From Myxococcales bacterium (GTDB lineage Bacteria; Myxococcota_A; Polyangia; Haliangiales; Haliangiaceae): DNA of 64,000 nucleotides. The first letter of the stretch is position 1. Each line of letters opens with the position of its first letter. Below the pieces are notes generated by a model, which had not been told where the DNA came from, searched no databases, and worked only from the letters and a program-made list of their open reading frames with translations. Below are positions 1-9,290 of this stretch, piece after piece. The translations under genes and the position numbers were made by a program. The stretch covers positions 1 through 64,000 of the forward strand of contig JAEUJY010000050.1 of the NCBI GenBank assembly GCA_016794525.1. Direction: 5' to 3'.

Positions 1-379
1 CGGCCATCGGCTCGGCGGCCTCGGCCCACGCGACCGCGGCCGGCTCGGGCATCGGCGGCCGCATCGCGACCATCACGCTGGCGGTCGCGTCGTCGGTGAC
101 GGTGACGGTCAACTCGACGGTGGCGAAGCCGGCGCCCTGGCCGGTCACGGTGCAAGCGCCGGCCGGCAGGCCGGTGACGCTGAACCCGCCGCCGCGATCG
201 AGCGTCGCGGTCTTGGTGACCGCGCCGCAGCGGATCGTGACGCGGACGCCCGCGGCCAGCGGCGCGCCGCCGGCGTCGACGACGACGCCCTCGATGGCGC
301 CGGGGCCGGCGGCGACGACCACGGCCGGCGTGGCGATCAGGGCCGACAGCAGGAACAACAGGCGGTGTGCGCGGGTCAT
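1..379 (-). CDS. Secreted carboxypeptidase-regulatory-like domain protein, 3' end outside the window
   Basis: The first 126 codons are visible, starting at ATG 377-379 and open to the window edge. Residues 1-23 form a signal peptide (basic start MTRAHR, Leu-rich core, cleavage near VVAAG). The rest looks like a carboxypeptidase regulatory-like (Ig-like) domain: GAIEGVVVDAGGAPLAAGV followed by a glycine-rich strand and GLPAGACTVT. Such domains often begin TonB-dependent receptors or large adhesins, but the remainder is not visible. The ATG overlaps the TGA of the upstream MG2 gene (ATGA), so the two are probably translated together as parts of one cell-surface module. Export is well supported; the specific function is unknown. 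Confidence 0.72.
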   Translation of the reverse strand, partial: MTRAHRLLFLLSALIATPAVVVAAGPGAIEGVVVDAGGAPLAAGVRVTIRCGAVTKTATLDRGGGFSVTGLPAGACTVTGQGAGFATVELTVTVTDDATASVMVAMRPPMPEPAAVAWAEAAEPMA

Positions 380-2094
380 GGGGTGCCTCCCAGCGCCGCG
401 GTGATCGGGCGCCACTCGAACCGTCGGTAGCCGCGGGTGGCGAGCAGCGCGTCCATCGCCGCGGCCGCCTCGGGCTTGTCGCTGAAGTAGAAGTTGGGCT
501 CCTCGATCGGATCGGCGCTGGTCGCGCCGAGCTCGGGCTCGAGGTACATGCGGGCCAGGATGCGCGCCGACTTGTCGTCGGCGTACGCCAGCACGGTCTC
601 GTCGACCACCGCCACCGCCACCGACGCGGCGACCGGCTTGCCGCTGGCGTCGGTGGTCTTGACCCGCAGCTTGACGCGGTCGCGCGGGGTGTAGGTCGGC
701 TTGTCGGGCGTCAGTTCGACGCGCAGATCGGCGCCGGCGCGGTGGTAGACCAGCCGCTCGGCGAGCGGCTCGCGGCTGGCCGAGAACAGCGTCACCCGCG
801 CGACGCCCTGGCCGACGACCGCGGGGTCGACCGGGATCTCGACGACGGTCGGCTGGCCGGCGACGACGTCGAAGCCGCCGCTGCCCAGCCGGCGCTCGCG
901 CATGACCGCGACCACCTCGAGGTGGCGGGCGGTGTTGCAGGTGGCGGCGATGCGGACGACGTCGGGCGTCGTCGGGTCGACGCTGCGCAGCACGCAGCCG
1001 CCGGGCTTGCTGGCCGGCACGTCGTAGCGCGCGGTGATGCCGACCGGCTTGGTGATCACGACCTGGTAGCGGCGGTCGGTGGCCGGCGTCAGCTCGAAGC
1101 GCCCCATGCCGTCGTGGAGCGAGCGGAACTCGGCGACGGTCTGGCCGCGCTCGTCGACGACCTTGCCCTCGACGTCGGCCGGCTTGCCGATCAGCGTCTT
1201 GGCCATGAAGTAGACCCGGCCGGGCACGCCGTCGATCAGATCGCCGCCCTCGGGGTAGAGGCCCAGCTGCAGGCTGGTCATGACGATCGGGATGCGCTTC
1301 TGGATCGACTCGGTGACGCCGCCGTCCTCGGCGAGGATCGTCAGCAGGCCGTCGCCGCGGGCCATCGTCGTCGGCAGCGTGAAGCGCGCGGTGGCGTGGC
1401 CGGCGCGATCGGTGGTCAGCGTCAGCCGCTGCACCTCGGCGTCGTCGATCGTGACGATCGCGGTCAGCGCGCGGTTGGCGAAGGGCTCGCCGGTGGCCTG
1501 CTTGATCTCGACCGCCGCGGCGACCGGGTCGCCGGCGCCGTAGGCCTTGCGCAAGAGCTCGAGCGTCTTCTGCAGCCGCGGCGCCTGGTAGGTGTTGACG
1601 ATCAGCGTCCGCTCGTCGGTGGTGCCGTCGTCGGCGCGCAGCACCAGCTTGTACTCGCCGCCCTCGAGCGTGTCGGCCAGCGGCAGGTCGTTGCGGGCGA
1701 CGCCGTGCTGGGCCAGCACCCGCTTGGTGGTGACGATCGCGCCGCGCGGCGACACCAGCTGGATCGTCGTCGCGACCGGCGGCCCGGCTTGCAGCGTGCC
1801 GGTGGCGCGCAGGTCGGCGCGGAACCAGACGGTCTCGCCGGGCTGGTACAGCGGCTTGTCGGTCTGCAGGTAGGCGCGCTTGGTCGCGGCCCGCTCGAAG
1901 TAGCTGGCGATCGCGGCGTCGAGGCCGGGCGCGCCGGCGGTGAGCGCGGCGGGCACCAGCGCGGCCAGCTGGTGGTCGGTGGGGGTCGTGGCGATCGAGA
2001 TCGGGGCGCGGGCCGGGGGCGGCGACGTCGTCGCCGTGCCACCTCCGCCGCAGCCGATCGCGACCGCCAGCATGAGCGGCGGCAGGTTCCTCAT
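376..2094 (-). CDS. MG2-domain lipoprotein (alpha-2-macroglobulin-like fragment)
   Basis: 572 residues. The N-terminus is a short hydrophobic signal ending in AVAIGCGGGG, a probable lipobox that would anchor the protein to a membrane. Residues about 75-180 contain the YLQTDKPLYQPGETVWFRA-type signature of the macroglobulin MG2 domain, and a second related block (VELTPDKPTYTPRDRVKLRV) lies near residue 460. In bacterial alpha-2-macroglobulins and myxobacterial surface proteins these Ig-like domains form an elongated scaffold. The thioester CxEQ motif of full macroglobulins is not seen and the protein is much shorter than they are, so a protease-trapping role is not supported. The final TGA overlaps the next gene's ATG, so the two are probably co-translated. 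A structural or surface-binding role is inferred. Confidence 0.8.
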   Translation of the reverse strand: MRNLPPLMLAVAIGCGGGGTATTSPPPARAPISIATTPTDHQLAALVPAALTAGAPGLDAAIASYFERAATKRAYLQTDKPLYQPGETVWFRADLRATGTLQAGPPVATTIQLVSPRGAIVTTKRVLAQHGVARNDLPLADTLEGGEYKLVLRADDGTTDERTLIVNTYQAPRLQKTLELLRKAYGAGDPVAAAVEIKQATGEPFANRALTAIVTIDDAEVQRLTLTTDRAGHATARFTLPTTMARGDGLLTILAEDGGVTESIQKRIPIVMTSLQLGLYPEGGDLIDGVPGRVYFMAKTLIGKPADVEGKVVDERGQTVAEFRSLHDGMGRFELTPATDRRYQVVITKPVGITARYDVPASKPGGCVLRSVDPTTPDVVRIAATCNTARHLEVVAVMRERRLGSGGFDVVAGQPTVVEIPVDPAVVGQGVARVTLFSASREPLAERLVYHRAGADLRVELTPDKPTYTPRDRVKLRVKTTDASGKPVAASVAVAVVDETVLAYADDKSARILARMYLEPELGATSADPIEEPNFYFSDKPEAAAAMDALLATRGYRRFEWRPITAALGGTP

Positions 2095-2250
2095 GGCGGC
2101 AGGAAACGCGCCGCGATCGCGATGGATCTAGCCGCGCGCGCGTGCGGTTTCCCACCCAAGGATCCGGGCCGCGCCGGCGTCTTACCGAGCGGTGACCGCC
2201 GTGCGCCGGGGCCGTCGTCGACGGGGCGTGCGCCCGGCGCCGTCCTCTGT

Positions 2251-2256
2251 CATGCT
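2251..2256 (+). promoter_or_regulatory. -10-like box for the small membrane protein gene
   Basis: CATGCT lies six bases before the ATG at 2263 and there is no Shine-Dalgarno sequence, which suggests leaderless transcription. The same arrangement recurs across the window. Confidence 0.45.
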
Positions 2257-2262
2257 CAGCGC

Positions 2263-2520
2263 ATGAGCAACGCGCTGGTTCGTCGTGGCGGTGGCAGCGG
2301 CATCGTGCCGGGTGTCTGCAGCCTCTTCGTGCCCGGCGTCGGTCAGCTGGTCAACGGCGAGACCGACAAGGCGATCGGGGTGTTCGCGGTGTGGGGCATC
2401 GCCGGGCTCGGGTTCCTGGGCGCCATCCCGCTGATCGGCGGCGTCGCCGCGCTGGTCGGCGTCGCGACGCACATCTACGCGGTCGGCGACGCCTACGTGC
2501 AGGGCCGCCGCAAGCGCTGA
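2263..2520 (+). CDS. Small two-helix membrane protein (TM2-like)
   Basis: 85 residues. After a short basic N-terminus (MSNALVRRGGG) come two hydrophobic segments, about residues 13-45 and 48-72, joined by a NGETDKA turn. The layout GVCSLFVPGVGQLVNGETDKAI resembles TM2-type proteins (G-x-G-Q-x-x-n-G before a second helix). No catalytic residues are evident. The start is set by the CATGCT box six bases upstream and by the basic residues preceding the first helix. It faces pckA tail to tail across a GC-rich hairpin. Function unknown; inner-membrane location is likely. Confidence 0.75.
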   Translation: MSNALVRRGGGSGIVPGVCSLFVPGVGQLVNGETDKAIGVFAVWGIAGLGFLGAIPLIGGVAALVGVATHIYAVGDAYVQGRRKR

Positions 2521-2524
2521 CGCG

Positions 2525-2549
2525 CCACGCCGGCGGCGCGGCGGCGTGG
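2525..2549. terminator. GC-rich hairpin between convergent genes
   Basis: CCACGCCG at 2525-2532 pairs perfectly with CGGCGTGG at 2542-2549 across a nine-base loop. It lies between two convergent stop codons, so it could end transcription in both directions. There is no T-tract. Confidence 0.45.
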
Positions 2550-2598
2550 GCCGCCGCCGTCGTCGCTGACCCGCCCATCCTCGGTGGCCGGCCGCGCG

Positions 2599-4185
<1,587 letters not shown>

Positions 4186-4348
4186 GGGTCCTCGTTGGGG
4201 GTGGAGAAACGTCCGGCAGGTATACACCACGGCCCCTGCCCAGGCATCGGCCCCGGCGGTCCCGTCGGGATCGTTTGCCGCACTGCGCAACGCCGCGGAA
4301 CCCCCGCGAAAGTCGGCGGCGAATCGGCCTCGGTCCCACCGCTGCGGC

Positions 4349-4377
4349 TTGACACCGCAGCGATCGCCGGTGACTGT
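4349..4377 (+). promoter_or_regulatory. Promoter: TTGACA - 17 bp - GACTGT
   Basis: A perfect -35 hexamer TTGACA (4349-4354) is followed after exactly 17 bases by GACTGT (4372-4377), six bases before the ATG at 4384. The -35 box sits in the loop of an inverted repeat, CTGCGG (4342-4347) / CCGCAG (4355-4360), which could be an operator. This is the only promoter in the window with a clear consensus -35. Confidence 0.55.
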
Positions 4378-4383
4378 CCCGGC

Positions 4384-5004
4384 ATGCGCGCCACCCCCGT
4401 CGTCTGGTTCCTCGCGTGGTCGGGCGTCGTGGCCTGCGGGGGGGACGACGGCGCGGCGCTGCCGCCGGTGGTCGGGATGTGCGGGGACGGTGGGGCGCCC
4501 TCGGCCAGCCCCGCGGCCCTGCTCGATCGCCCGCCCACCGCGATCCGCGTCGAGTGCCTCGACGGCGTCTACGAGAACACCGGCGTCGCCCAGGGCGGCG
4601 ACTTCTACACCAACACCTACGTCAGCCGCATGGAGCTGCGCCCCGACGGCGCGATGGCGGCGCTGCGCTGCACCTTCGAGGGGCCGCTCAGCAACCCGCC
4701 GGCGCAGCGCGATCCGCGCAGCGTGATCGCGTCGGTCCAGGTCGGGCTGGTGACCGATCCGACCGGCGTCGCGTTCACCGCCACCGCCGCCGACCGCCAG
4801 CCCGATCCGTTCTACGTCGGCACCTGCGAGGCCACGCTGAGCACCGCGCGCTGGGGCTTCTGCGTCGTCGACGGCGCCGGGATCGTCGAGCCCGGGCCCG
4901 GCGACACGACCTGCGCCCACGTCACCGAGGCCGGCGACCTCGAGCTGATCGAGCACACCACGACCACCCGCTACACGACGCTGGCCACCAAGATCGCCGA
5001 CTGA
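4384..5004 (+). CDS. Putative lipoprotein of unknown function
   Basis: 206 residues. The N-terminus has a hydrophobic stretch ([12 protein letters not shown]) directly before CGGDDG, a good lipobox (VVAC) with aspartates just after it. The mature part is rich in Cys and Thr (MCGDGG, VECLDG, RCTFEG, GTCEAT, FCVVDG, TTCAHV), consistent with disulfide-stabilised folding outside the cytoplasm. No known domain was recognised. The start is supported by the TTGACA/GACTGT promoter that places transcription at about the ATG. It is followed by a tandem repeat and a strong hairpin. Export is fairly certain; function unknown. Confidence 0.72.
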   Translation: MRATPVVWFLAWSGVVACGGDDGAALPPVVGMCGDGGAPSASPAALLDRPPTAIRVECLDGVYENTGVAQGGDFYTNTYVSRMELRPDGAMAALRCTFEGPLSNPPAQRDPRSVIASVQVGLVTDPTGVAFTATAADRQPDPFYVGTCEATLSTARWGFCVVDGAGIVEPGPGDTTCAHVTEAGDLELIEHTTTTRYTTLATKIAD

Positions 5005-5049
5005 CCGCGTGGGGCGCGCGTGCGCGCTCGCGTCCACCTTGCCGTCAGC

Positions 5050-5160
5050 GCGTGCGCTCTCGCGTTTCGCCTGGAGTCGCCCCCGATCGTCGGTGCGTGC
5101 GCTCTCGCGGTGCGCCTGGAGTCGCCCCGATCGTCGGTGCGTGCGCTCTCGCGTTTCGGG
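5050..5160. repeat. Tandem repeat, unit 44-45 bp, about 2.5 copies
   Basis: Copies begin at 5050, 5095 and 5139, each opening with GCGTGCGCTCTCGCG; the first two continue through CGCCTGGAGTCGCCCC and GATCGTCGGT. A further diverged partial copy precedes 5050. The array is non-coding, lying between the lipoprotein stop and a perfect hairpin. Confidence 0.75.
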
Positions 5161-5183
5161 TGGGGGCCCCACGTCTTGTGGGG

Positions 5184-5206
5184 GAGGGTCTTTTCGAAAG
5201 ACCCTC
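5184..5206. terminator. Perfect 10-bp-stem hairpin between convergent genes
   Basis: GAGGGTCTTT pairs with AAAGACCCTC around a three-base loop. It lies directly next to the stop codon (5208-5210) of the minus-strand gene and downstream of the plus-strand lipoprotein. The T-run on one side and A-run on the other fit a bidirectional intrinsic terminator. Confidence 0.7.
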
Positions 5207-5207
5207 A

Positions 5208-5717
5208 CTAGTCTCTGGGCGGGCCGTCGTTGCGGAGCGTGTCGTCGACGAACTCGAGCACCTCGCGCACCATCGCCCCGAAGTCGTCGTAGAAGATCTG
5301 ATCGATCTGGTTGGCGGCGGGATCGAACAGCAGGACCGGGCACTCGCCGCCGTCCTCGGCGCGGCCGGTGTCGAGGCAGAACCACTCGGCGGCGTTGGCG
5401 CCCTTGCCGACGACGATCAGGTGGTCGGCGAGCTGGTTGGCGGCGCGCGCCGACAGCGTCGTCGACACCACGTCGGTGGCGGGGTCGTCGGCGGCGAGGC
5501 CGCAGAAGTCGTGGACCACGGCCAGATCGGCGGGGATGCCCATCGCGCCGTAGCGGCGCAGGAACTCACGGTACGACGGCGGGAAGCTGGTGCCGAGGCG
5601 CTCCTCGGCGGCGGCGACGGCGTCCTCGGCCGCGGGGCCGGCGATGACGCAGCGGCGCTCGATGTCGGCCAGCCGGCGCCGCACGCGCTCGATCAGATCG
5701 ACGATGTCGGACTGCAC
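5208..5717 (-). CDS. SMI1/KNR4-like protein
   Basis: 169 residues from GTG 5717. Residues 25-60 ([26 protein letters not shown]) are the classic opening of the SMI1/KNR4 (SUKH) fold, and the C-terminal half ([15 protein letters not shown]... PVLLFDP) fits the rest of it. Bacterial members are often immunity proteins against nuclease or deaminase toxins, but no toxin gene adjoins it, so an immunity role is only a possibility. The start is supported by CATAAT six bases upstream of the GTG. A terminator hairpin abuts its stop codon. Confidence 0.82.
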   Translation of the reverse strand: MQSDIVDLIERVRRRLADIERRCVIAGPAAEDAVAAAEERLGTSFPPSYREFLRRYGAMGIPADLAVVHDFCGLAADDPATDVVSTTLSARAANQLADHLIVVGKGANAAEWFCLDTGRAEDGGECPVLLFDPAANQIDQIFYDDFGAMVREVLEFVDDTLRNDGPPRD

Positions 5718-5723
5718 GGTCCG

Positions 5724-5729
5724 ATTATG
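5724..5729 (-). promoter_or_regulatory. -10 box CATAAT for the SMI1/KNR4 gene
   Basis: On the minus strand CATAAT (five of six consensus bases) ends six bases before the GTG at 5717, with no ribosome binding site between. It decides the GTG start. Confidence 0.55.
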
Positions 5730-5761
5730 CACGGGCCCGGCGCCAGCGCATCCGTCGCCGG

Positions 5762-7018
5762 TCACCGATCGGGTTCCGGATGGGCAGCGCGCCAGCGCGA
5801 ATAGATCGCTTGACAGAAGCGGTGGACGCCGTGCACGACGACCACGCTGCGCAGCGACGGGAACAGCTCGAACGCGTGGTGCGCCAGCGGCAGCTCGACG
5901 AACGCGACCGTCGCGCCGCGGGCGCGCGCGGCGCGCACGAACTCGCGGGCCATGCGGATCGGCACGAGGTTGTCGCGGGTGCCGTGGATGACCATGAACG
6001 GCGGCGGCGCGGTCGGGCGCGCCAGCTGCGCCAGCGGCGACGCCGCGGCGTAGGCGTCGTGATCGTCGAGCGGGCGCTTGAGCACGACCCGCGCCAGCAC
6101 CAGCTCGCGGAACGCGCGGTGGCGGAAGGTGCGGGCGCCGTCGGTGAAGTCGTAGACGCCGTAGTACGAGACGCAGCCGGCGAGCGAGGTGTCGACCTCC
6201 TCGAAGCCGGGCTGGTAGCGCGGGTCGTTGGCGGTGAGCGCGGCGAGGCTGGCCAGGTGGCCGCCGGCCGAGCCGCCGCCGATCATCACGAACCGCGGAT
6301 CGCCGCCGTGCTCGGCGACGTGGGCCCGCACCCACGCCAGCGCGCGCTTCACGTCGATCAGGTGATCGGGGAAGGTCGCGCGCGGCGACAGCCGGTAGTT
6401 GATCGACACGCACACCCAGCCGGCGCGGGCCAGCTCGTGGACGGTGAGCAGGCCCTGCTGCGCCTTGTTGCCGATCACCCAGCCGCCGCCGTGGACGTAG
6501 AGGAACACCGGCCGCGGCCCGGCGCCGTCGGCGTGGCGGTAGACGTCGAGGCGCTGCCGGCGGTCGGGGCCGTAGGCGACGTGGGCGACGCAGGTCACGT
6601 CGCGCGGGCGGCGCGGCAGCGGCCACACCAGCCGGCGCCACGGCGTCGTGGGATCGTACGCGGCGCGCAGCTCGTCGTGGATGTGATCGTGGTAGTCGCG
6701 GCCCAGCGCGTCGCGCAGCGCGCGCTCGACCAGGTTGGTGGTGCGGGCCGCGGCGATCAGGTGGTGGCGGAGGATCAGCGCCGACACCACGAGCGCCGCG
6801 CCGCCGATCCAGCCCGGCCACGCGGCGGCGCCGCCGGCCAGCGCCAGCGCGGCGCCGACGCCGAGCTGCAGCGCGAGCTGGTGCAGCGGCAGCTCGCTGA
6901 TGAGCCAGCCGACCGGCCAGGTGGCGACGGTGGCGACGCCGGGCCAACGCGGCGGCGCGATCGAGATCAGGGCGGCCAGCGCGCAGACCAGGCCGAAGGC
7001 GAACAGCACCCAGGGCAT
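5762..7018 (-). CDS. Membrane-anchored alpha/beta hydrolase (HSL-type esterase)
   Basis: 418 residues from ATG 7018. The first ~110 residues contain two or three hydrophobic helices (MPWVLFAFGLVCALAALI; LGVGAALALAGG). The catalytic part then shows the HSL oxyanion motif HGGGW near residue 180, the nucleophile elbow GGGSAGG near residue 255, the acid in GTRDNLVP and the histidine in AHHAF. This is a complete carboxylesterase triad of the hormone-sensitive-lipase group, which hydrolyses short- to medium-chain esters. A longer reading from ATG 7096 exists, but its extra residues are low-complexity Arg/Ala and AACCAT lies eight bases before 7018. The true substrate is unknown. Confidence 0.85.
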   Translation of the reverse strand: MPWVLFAFGLVCALAALISIAPPRWPGVATVATWPVGWLISELPLHQLALQLGVGAALALAGGAAAWPGWIGGAALVVSALILRHHLIAAARTTNLVERALRDALGRDYHDHIHDELRAAYDPTTPWRRLVWPLPRRPRDVTCVAHVAYGPDRRQRLDVYRHADGAGPRPVFLYVHGGGWVIGNKAQQGLLTVHELARAGWVCVSINYRLSPRATFPDHLIDVKRALAWVRAHVAEHGGDPRFVMIGGGSAGGHLASLAALTANDPRYQPGFEEVDTSLAGCVSYYGVYDFTDGARTFRHRAFRELVLARVVLKRPLDDHDAYAAASPLAQLARPTAPPPFMVIHGTRDNLVPIRMAREFVRAARARGATVAFVELPLAHHAFELFPSLRSVVVVHGVHRFCQAIYSRWRAAHPEPDR

Positions 7019-7149
7019 GCCGGCCGATGGTTGCGTGGTCGCCGCGTCCGCGCAAGCGTGCGCGCCGCGCGATGCGCGGGACCTGCGCGTGGTCACGTCG
7101 CGCCGCGACCGCGATCCTCGACCACCTTGGCCATTCCCAGGCGCTTGGG

Positions 7150-7155
7150 CACAAT
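7150..7155 (+). promoter_or_regulatory. -10 box CACAAT
   Basis: CACAAT (four of six consensus bases) ends six bases before the ATG at 7162 of the small 78-residue protein, with no Shine-Dalgarno sequence. Confidence 0.5.
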
Positions 7156-7161
7156 CGCCGC

Positions 7162-7398
7162 ATGGCCAAGACCGCTTGCCCCGTCACCCGCACCCAGTTC
7201 ACCGAGAAGGCCGAGGCCCTGAAGGTGGTGATCAACGGCACCGAGTTGCTCGCCGACGTGAAGGAGTTCTCGACCGGCTCGTTCGGCTGGTACCTCAACG
7301 GCAAGATCGTCGTCACCGTCGACGGCAAGCCGCTGTCGGTGCAGGTCGGGATGAACCTGACCGTGGTCGGCAGCAAGGAGGCCGAGAAGGGCGGGTGA
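7162..7398 (+). CDS. Small conserved-looking protein of unknown function
   Basis: 78 residues, starting MAKTACPVTRTQF. It has alternating hydrophobic strands (LKVVING, GKIVVTVDG, VQVGMNLTVVG) that suggest an all-beta fold, no signal peptide, no membrane segment and one cysteine. The upstream in-frame ATG at 7027 would add Arg-rich residues; the CACAAT box places the start at 7162. An inverted repeat GGTGAC/GTCACC (7394-7414) overlaps the stop codon. No family was recognised. Confidence 0.65.
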   Translation: MAKTACPVTRTQFTEKAEALKVVINGTELLADVKEFSTGSFGWYLNGKIVVTVDGKPLSVQVGMNLTVVGSKEAEKGG

Positions 7399-7414
7399 CC
7401 GGCACCGCGTCACC
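7394..7414. terminator. Short hairpin over the stop codon
   Basis: GGTGAC (7394-7399, containing the TGA) pairs with GTCACC (7409-7414). It lies in the 28-bp gap between two convergent genes. The six-base stem is modest. Confidence 0.3.
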
Positions 7415-7426
7415 GCCGCGCGGCGA

Positions 7427-8311
7427 TCACTTGGGGCGCGGCAGGTTGGCCGGGAAGGTGCCGGCGTCGATCACCGCCAGCTCCATGTCGGCGTCGCCGA
7501 TCCCGAACGCGCGCTGCGCCAGCGAGATGAACGGGATGACGCGCCAGCGGGCCAGATCGGCCGGCGGCTCGGCGCACATCGCGTAGACCACCATCCAGTA
7601 GCGATCGACCGGATCGGGCAGGCTGGCGGCCAGCGCGACCAGCTCGCCGTCGGGGCCCGACATCCGCGGCTTGCGGAACGCCTGGTAGAGCAGGCCCTCG
7701 ATCTCGTGCTGGCGCAGCGCCAGATCGGGCAGCGCCACCAGGAAGTCGCGCAGCTCGAAGCGGTGGTCGTCGATCAGCTTGCCCAGCGTGACCGCGCGCA
7801 GCGTGAACATCTCGATCGCGACGGCGATCAGGCTGCGCAGCCGCAGCAGGCGATCGTCGATGTACGCGGCGGTGCGGTGGGCCTGGGCGGCGGCGAAGAT
7901 GTCCTGGGCCTCGTACGGCGCGATCCGCAACGCCAGCCGGAGCTGCTCGAGGAAGGTCAGCTCGCCCTCGTGGATCAGCTCGTCGGCGACGCACACCTCG
8001 CACGCCATCGCCATGGCGGTGATGCGGTGCAGCCGCGCCGGCAGGCCCTTGGCCATCGCCGGGATGCGGGCGGTGGCGCTGCCGGCGAAGTTGACCGCGT
8101 CGGAGGCCATCTCGATCAGCAGCTTGGCGTTGGTCGCCGACACGCCGGCGAACATCTCGTGCTCGGCGAGGTAGCGGGCGAGCACGTCGCGCTCGCGCTG
8201 ATCGACCGCGCCGTCGGCGTTCATCGCGCCGATCATCGCCTCGACCAGGAACCGCCGGGGATCGTTGGGCCGGAGGGTGCCGGCGATCACGTCCTTGGCG
8301 CGCGTCTCCAT
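7427..8311 (-). CDS. TerB-like protein
   Basis: 294 residues, mostly alpha-helical. Residues 22-45 (EAMIGAMNADGAVDQRERDVLARYL) carry the TerB signature ADG-x-D-x-x-E in which acidic residues bind a divalent metal; a second, weaker copy (CVADELIHEGELTFLEQL) lies near residue 105. TerB-like proteins are cytoplasmic or membrane-peripheral, originally linked to tellurite resistance but widely used as metal-sensing partners. No other ter genes are nearby, so tellurite resistance is not implied. A TAAGCT box seven bases before the ATG overlaps the TAA stop of the neighbouring upstream gene. Confidence 0.8.
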   Translation of the reverse strand: METRAKDVIAGTLRPNDPRRFLVEAMIGAMNADGAVDQRERDVLARYLAEHEMFAGVSATNAKLLIEMASDAVNFAGSATARIPAMAKGLPARLHRITAMAMACEVCVADELIHEGELTFLEQLRLALRIAPYEAQDIFAAAQAHRTAAYIDDRLLRLRSLIAVAIEMFTLRAVTLGKLIDDHRFELRDFLVALPDLALRQHEIEGLLYQAFRKPRMSGPDGELVALAASLPDPVDRYWMVVYAMCAEPPADLARWRVIPFISLAQRAFGIGDADMELAVIDAGTFPANLPRPK

Positions 8312-8318
8312 CGGCGGC

Positions 8319-8324
8319 AGCTTA
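8319..8324 (-). promoter_or_regulatory. -10 box TAAGCT
   Basis: On the minus strand TAAGCT ends seven bases before the ATG of the TerB-like gene. Its first three bases are also the TAA stop codon of the upstream membrane-protein gene. Confidence 0.45.
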
Positions 8325-9263
8325 CCAAAACCCGCGGGCGAGCGCGTCGATGGTGCCCACCGTTGCCACGGCGATCAGCGCGGCCACCGCCGCGGGCGCC
8401 AGCGCCGGCGGGGCCTGCGCGCCCCGCGCGCGCACGCCGGCCAGCCCGAGCACGACCGCCGCCGCGACGGCGATCACGATCCACGGCGCGTAGCGGCGGG
8501 CCGGGTGGCGGGCGGCGATCGCGGTGCGGGCCTCGCGCAGCGCGGCGGCGTCGATCGTCGGGTGGGCGGCGCGCCACGCCGCCAGCTCGCGCTCGATGGC
8601 CCGGCTGCGCTCGGTGGCCATGACGGTTTGGTAGGTCGGATCGGGGCGCAGCCGCAGCTCGCCGATGACCAGCGCGGCGTGGGCGCCGCCGGCCAGCGCC
8701 AGGGCCAGGCCGAGCTGCGCCAGCTGGCCGCGGCGGTGCGGCCCGGGCAGCCGCGCCAGCAGCGCGCCGCCGATGCGGCGGGCCGCGACCGCGGCGGCGA
8801 GCGCGGCCACCAGCGTGACCGGCACGACCACCGCGGCGCGCGCGGCCCCCAGCCGGCGGTGCAGCCACGCGCCGTCGCCGACGCCGTCGGCGGTGCCGAT
8901 CGCCAGGTACAGCGCGGCGTGGATGGCCAGCGCCCACGCCGCGGCGAGCGGCGCCAGCCCGCCGCGCCGCCGCGCCCACGCGCCGAGGAGCGCGGCCACC
9001 GCCAGCTCGACCGCGATCCCGGCCAGCGACACCGCCGCCAGCGCGACCGGCGACCAGCGCGCGCTGCCGCCGTACTCGATCCAGCCGCCGGCGAACAGGT
9101 AGACGTGGAGGTCGGTCACCGAGCCGCCGACCGCGTACGCGGCGCCGCCGTGGCCGGCCAGCTCGTGCACCACCAGGCCGGCGCGGCTGATCACCAGCGA
9201 CACCGCCAGGCACCACGCGGCCACGCGCGCCACCGCGGCGGCCGGCGAGGAAGGTGCGCTCAC
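8322..9263 (-). CDS. Multi-pass membrane protein with M50-like HELAGH motif
   Basis: 313 residues from GTG 9263 (ATG 9284 would add seven). About six hydrophobic segments are visible. The second carries VVHELAGHGGAAYAVGG, which resembles the active-site helix of site-2 proteases and M50B-like membrane peptidases, but with one extra residue: HELAGH is HExxxH rather than HExxH. A GSVTDLHVYLFAGGWI stretch follows, as in many M50-like proteins. Either the motif is degenerate and the protein is a non-protease homologue, or zinc is bound differently. The C-terminal half has a periplasmic loop and two more helices. It is divergent from the PEGA barrel gene across only 27 bp. Confidence 0.72.
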   Translation of the reverse strand: MSAPSSPAAAVARVAAWCLAVSLVISRAGLVVHELAGHGGAAYAVGGSVTDLHVYLFAGGWIEYGGSARWSPVALAAVSLAGIAVELAVAALLGAWARRRGGLAPLAAAWALAIHAALYLAIGTADGVGDGAWLHRRLGAARAAVVVPVTLVAALAAAVAARRIGGALLARLPGPHRRGQLAQLGLALALAGGAHAALVIGELRLRPDPTYQTVMATERSRAIERELAAWRAAHPTIDAAALREARTAIAARHPARRYAPWIVIAVAAAVVLGLAGVRARGAQAPPALAPAAVAALIAVATVGTIDALARGFW

Positions 9264-9278
9264 CGCGCAAGGATGGCA

Positions 9279-9284
9279 TATCAT
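9279..9284 (+). promoter_or_regulatory. -10 box TATCAT
   Basis: TATCAT ends exactly six bases before the ATG at 9291, with no Shine-Dalgarno sequence. It lies inside a near-palindrome, GGATG-GCATAT-CATCC (9271-9286), between the two divergent starts. Confidence 0.5.
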
Positions 9285-9290
9285 CCGCCC

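Noticed and set aside
367-2520. Very long open frames on the strand opposite real genes, some over 700 codons
   Set aside because: In DNA this GC-rich, stop codons are rare in all frames. The products are Arg/Ala/Gly-rich with no domains, while the other frame gives clear families.
5208-5717. Toxin-immunity locus around the SMI1/KNR4-like gene
   Set aside because: No toxin, Rhs or secretion gene is adjacent; neighbours are housekeeping or unrelated.
7019-7096. Upstream extension of the alpha/beta hydrolase to ATG 7096
   Set aside because: The extra 26 residues are Arg/Ala/Thr-rich and precede what looks like the true first transmembrane helix; a -10-like box is placed for 7018.
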